Positions 5,269 to 7,146 of a stretch of 7,146 bases of DNA are shown here, in pieces. This stretch comes from Parafilimonas sp. (GTDB taxonomy: Bacteria > Bacteroidota > Bacteroidia > Chitinophagales > Chitinophagaceae). A model generated the notes under the pieces. The model made no database searches and was not told the origin of the DNA. It saw nothing but the letters and a program-made list of their open reading frames with translations. The position numbers were made by a program, and so were the translations under genes. Position 1 is the stretch's first letter; every line of letters starts with the position of its first letter. The stretch lies in contig JAICKT010000229.1 of assembly GCA_025927795.1 (NCBI GenBank), positions 1-7,146 on the forward strand, in the 5' to 3' direction.

Positions 5269-6045
5269 TTATTGTTCTCCAAGCATTTTTTTGATGCCAT
5301 CAATATCAAAAGCATTTGCAGCATTCATAACGTCTTGTTCGGTGGCAAAGTTTACACACTCCCAAACTATCAGCGAAGATTGCCCAAGCTGTACCAGTAA
5401 AGTATAACCTTTACTTTCATCGTACGTAATTAATGCACGATAACTTTTTATTTTGGTTTGCTTTACGTTTTGGTTGTTGCCGTTGCTTTGGGTTTGCATG
5501 TATCCGGCATTATTAAAATATAAATCAACAAAACCGGAATAAACTGTGTTATTACCAATCGTAACCGTTAATTGCTGATCTGCTTTTTTATATACGCTTT
5601 GAATGGTAAGATTATTCCAGCCCCATTGTGTACTCATCACTTTATTTTGTGTGGTATCTTTTTGTAAACCGCTAACTGTTGCAGGCAACGATTGTAAAAC
5701 TTCTTTGCCAATCTGCAATTCAATACCCATTAATGCCTGCTGAATAGAATAACGTGCATCGCTGTAATTGCCTGATGCCTGGCTTTTTTCTGCATCAGCA
5801 ATTTGCTGGTTTACATCAGGAGGTGTTGTGTTGGTTAAACCACCGCCTTTGGTGTTTGTTGGCGAGCCGCTTGAATTGGTGCTGCCTGCAGTTGATGTAG
5901 TTTGATTAGAATTGGTTGAGCTATTTCCGTTAACTGCATTGTTTACTTTATCTTTTAATTTTTTAAGTAATTGCGCATTACTATTATAACTGAAACATAA
6001 AACGCAAAGAATGGAAAGAAGGGTACATTTTTTCAATAAGCACAT
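5269..6045 (-). CDS. Exported protein with Ser/Thr/Asn-rich linker, longer member of the paralog pair
   Basis: This is a 258-aa protein of unknown function. The signal peptide is MCLLKKCTLLSILCVLCFSYNSNA, likely cut before Gln25. It is followed by a short amphipathic basic segment LLKKLKDKVNNAVNG (26-40), seen at mature N-termini of many small exported Bacteroidota proteins. A low-complexity Ser/Thr/Asn/Gly linker spans about 41-76. The conserved part begins at 78: a helical block with SGNYSDAR (91-98), IGKEV (112-116) and LPAT (120-123), then beta-rich sequence (WGWNNLTIQSVYKK, LTVTIGNN), KIKSYRALITYDESKGY (198-214) and a C-terminal helix ending IKKMLGEQ. The block order matches the downstream 197-aa protein, which lacks the basic segment and linker. 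A possible promoter lies just upstream (minus strand TTTG at 6096-6093, 19 nt, TATTTTCG at 6073-6066, one mismatch). Confidence 0.82.
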   Translation of the reverse strand: MCLLKKCTLLSILCVLCFSYNSNAQLLKKLKDKVNNAVNGNSSTNSNQTTSTAGSTNSSGSPTNTKGGGLTNTTPPDVNQQIADAEKSQASGNYSDARYSIQQALMGIELQIGKEVLQSLPATVSGLQKDTTQNKVMSTQWGWNNLTIQSVYKKADQQLTVTIGNNTVYSGFVDLYFNNAGYMQTQSNGNNQNVKQTKIKSYRALITYDESKGYTLLVQLGQSSLIVWECVNFATEQDVMNAANAFDIDGIKKMLGEQ

Positions 6046-6065
6046 ATCGTTTGATTTTTATAAGA

Positions 6066-6096
6066 CGAAAATAAAATAAGTTTTACCACATCCAAA
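6066..6096 (-). promoter_or_regulatory. Possible promoter of the paralog pair
   Basis: TTTG (6096-6093) and TATTTTCG (6073-6066) on the minus strand are 19 nt apart, the normal spacing for Bacteroidota -33 and -7 boxes. The -7 box has one mismatch to TAnnTTTG. The 55-bp spacer after the SDR gene has no obvious terminator, so read-through from that gene is also possible. Confidence 0.35.
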
Positions 6097-6100
6097 TATT

Positions 6101-6862
6101 TTATTCTTTTTTATAAGTATAAAAAGAATTTGCCTGCGCCGTACAGGTTATTACCAAGTCATTTATACAAACATGAGTCGGTAAATTAGCACAGTAGAAA
6201 ACAGTGTTCGCAATATCTGCTGCATGTAACGGTTCAAAACCTTCATACATAGCTTTGGCTTTTTCTTCATCACCTTTAAATCTCACTAACGAAAATTCTG
6301 TTTCTGCAGCGCCCGGGTGTATAGCAGTTACTTTTATTTTATGCTGAAGTAAATCTATTCGCTGTGCTTCGCTGATTGCATTTACTGCATGTTTTGTTGC
6401 GCAGTAAACATTACCTTCTTTATATACTTCTTTTGCTGCAGTTGACCCAATATTTATAATATGCCCTTTTTTATTTTTTATCATGAACGGAATAACAGCT
6501 TTTGAAACATACAGCAAACCTTTCACGTTCGTATCAATCATTGTATCCCAATCTTCGATCGAAGCTTTATCAAACAAATCTCTGCCGGCTGCAAGACCTG
6601 CATTATTTACCAGTACATCAATATTGCACCATTCATCTTTTAAATTATTTATTACCACAAATACTTCCTCTTTTTTACTTACATCAAAAGCAAGTGGCAA
6701 AACATTTATTTTATATGCTGATATTAATTGCTGTGCCAGTTCATTAAGTCTTTCTTTTCTTCTGCCGGTTATAATGCAATTCCATTTTTCAGCAGCAAAT
6801 TTTTCTGCAATGGCTTTTCCAAATCCTGATGTTGCACCTGTAACAAATATGGTTTTATTCAT
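6101..6862 (-). CDS. NADP-dependent short-chain dehydrogenase, YdfG-like (3-hydroxy acid dehydrogenase)
   Basis: This 253-aa classical SDR resembles E. coli YdfG, which oxidises 3-hydroxy acids such as serine, L-allo-threonine and 3-hydroxypropionate with NADP+ and reduces malonic semialdehyde. Motifs: TGATSGFG (8-15), Arg34-Arg35 after strand 2 (NADP preference), NNAG (86-89), Asn112 in DTNVKG, IINIGSTAA with Ser140, and Tyr153/Lys157 in VYCATKHAV. DEWCNIDVLVNNAGLA (76-91), TEFSLVRFKGDEEKA (188-202) and LPTHVCIND (227-235) track YdfG closely, which argues for this subgroup over a generic SDR. The exact substrate is inferred. I chose the ATG at 6862-6860 because the coenzyme motif then starts at residue 8, as in the family. 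A TTG 42 bases upstream would add an unconserved, Phe/Cys-rich leader. Co-transcription with the genes downstream is possible (55 bp). Confidence 0.9.
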   Translation of the reverse strand: MNKTIFVTGATSGFGKAIAEKFAAEKWNCIITGRRKERLNELAQQLISAYKINVLPLAFDVSKKEEVFVVINNLKDEWCNIDVLVNNAGLAAGRDLFDKASIEDWDTMIDTNVKGLLYVSKAVIPFMIKNKKGHIINIGSTAAKEVYKEGNVYCATKHAVNAISEAQRIDLLQHKIKVTAIHPGAAETEFSLVRFKGDEEKAKAMYEGFEPLHAADIANTVFYCANLPTHVCINDLVITCTAQANSFYTYKKE

Positions 6863-6887
6863 AAATTTTTTGCAAAAATTCAAAAAA

Positions 6888-6915
6888 CAAATATCAAGAA
6901 CCAAATAATATTCAA
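6888..6915 (-). promoter_or_regulatory. Possible promoter of the YdfG-like SDR
   Basis: On the minus strand TTG (6915-6913) is followed after 17 nt by GATATTTG (6895-6888), one mismatch to TAnnTTTG. The box ends 25 nt before the chosen ATG. If used, transcription would start inside the longer TTG-initiated reading frame, which supports the ATG start. Confidence 0.35.
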
Positions 6916-7054
6916 GCTTTAATATTCGAAAATTAAACGTAATTAAACTTTCATCTCATTTTAATTTATACATTGAAATTTATTTGTGATTTATTTTTTT
7001 GTGTTTTGAAATTTTCTTTTAGAAACTTTACCAAATTTTAAAAACCTCCGACAT

Positions 7055-7062
7055 TATATTTG
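7055..7062 (+). promoter_or_regulatory. -7 promoter box (TATATTTG) for the right-edge gene
   Basis: TATATTTG is a perfect TAnnTTTG match 15 nt ahead of the ATG at 7078. No TTG was found at the usual 17-21 nt further upstream, so only half of the promoter is convincing. The rest of the 215-bp divergent spacer (6863-7077) is very AT-rich with no other feature I can support. Confidence 0.45.
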
Positions 7063-7077
7063 CCGCCGTAAATAGTT

Positions 7078-7146
7078 ATGAAGAGAATATTTTTGTTTGC
7101 ATTATCAGTAATTTTTTATTTACACTTACAGGCACAGCAATTCGCA
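7078..7146 (+). CDS. Exported protein, N-terminal fragment
   Basis: Twenty-three codons are visible before the window ends: MKRIFLFALSVIFYLHLQAQ then QFA. Lys-Arg, a hydrophobic core and an A-Q-like end (LQA before Gln) make a clear Sec signal peptide. The product is therefore exported, but nothing about its function can be read. The start is supported by the signal peptide and by the promoter box just upstream. Confidence 0.65.
   Translation, partial: MKRIFLFALSVIFYLHLQAQQFA

Noticed and set aside
6863..6904. A 14-residue N-terminal extension of the SDR from a TTG start
   Set aside because: The ATG at 6862 puts the coenzyme loop at the normal residue 8, and the extension is unconserved-looking and crosses a possible promoter box.
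6483..6908. Plus-strand open frame of 141 codons opposite the SDR gene
   Set aside because: It is a shadow of the well-supported SDR gene: Ser/Phe-rich low-complexity translation, no motif, no promoter box.

Overview
The window looks like ordinary chromosomal DNA from a Bacteroidota bacterium, most likely a Chitinophagaceae or Sphingobacteria-like lineage. The evidence is AT-rich DNA, no Shine-Dalgarno sequences ahead of good starts, Bacteroidota-type promoters (-33 TTG and -7 TAnnTTTG) at two or more genes, several short Sec-signal proteins ending in AQ or SQ at the cleavage site, and enzymes whose motifs read like Bacteroidota homologs. I see no rRNA, tRNA, CRISPR array, transposase or phage gene.

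Layout, left to right. (1) At 1-309 (minus) is the N-terminus of a cation:proton antiporter that runs off the window. (2) From 405 to 3348 (minus) lies a likely three-gene operon, transcribed in the order tdh-type L-threonine 3-dehydrogenase, a small exported protein of unknown function (7 bp gap), then hutI imidazolonepropionase (81 bp gap). A near-consensus promoter precedes tdh. (3) Reading the other way from the 181-bp divergent spacer is metF, methylenetetrahydrofolate reductase (3530-4483). The spacer holds a 62-bp dyad with 8-bp perfect arms. (4) metF converges on a tandem pair of paralogous exported proteins (6045-5269, then 5236-4643, both minus). The convergent spacer holds an 81-bp imperfect palindrome that looks like a decayed dispersed repeat. 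(5) A YdfG-like short-chain dehydrogenase occupies 6101-6862 (minus). (6) Divergent from it, the first 23 codons of another exported protein start at 7078 and run off the right edge, with a perfect TAnnTTTG box just upstream.

Three neighbouring enzymes touch folate one-carbon metabolism. HutI is on the histidine route that ends in formiminoglutamate. Tdh opens the threonine-to-glycine route, whose glycine can be cleaved to methylene-THF. MetF reduces methylene-THF to methyl-THF for methionine. This is a plausible functional neighbourhood, but the link is inference.

No new multi-gene defence or mobile system is visible. The most unusual signals are repeat-related: a pure 7-bp tandem repeat inside the hutI coding sequence that encodes the same heptapeptide in every frame, a second, degenerate 7-bp-periodic array just upstream of hutI, a palindrome at the hutI stop codon, and the decayed palindrome after metF. 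The tandem paralog pair and the unknown protein inside the tdh-hutI operon are the main protein-level unknowns.
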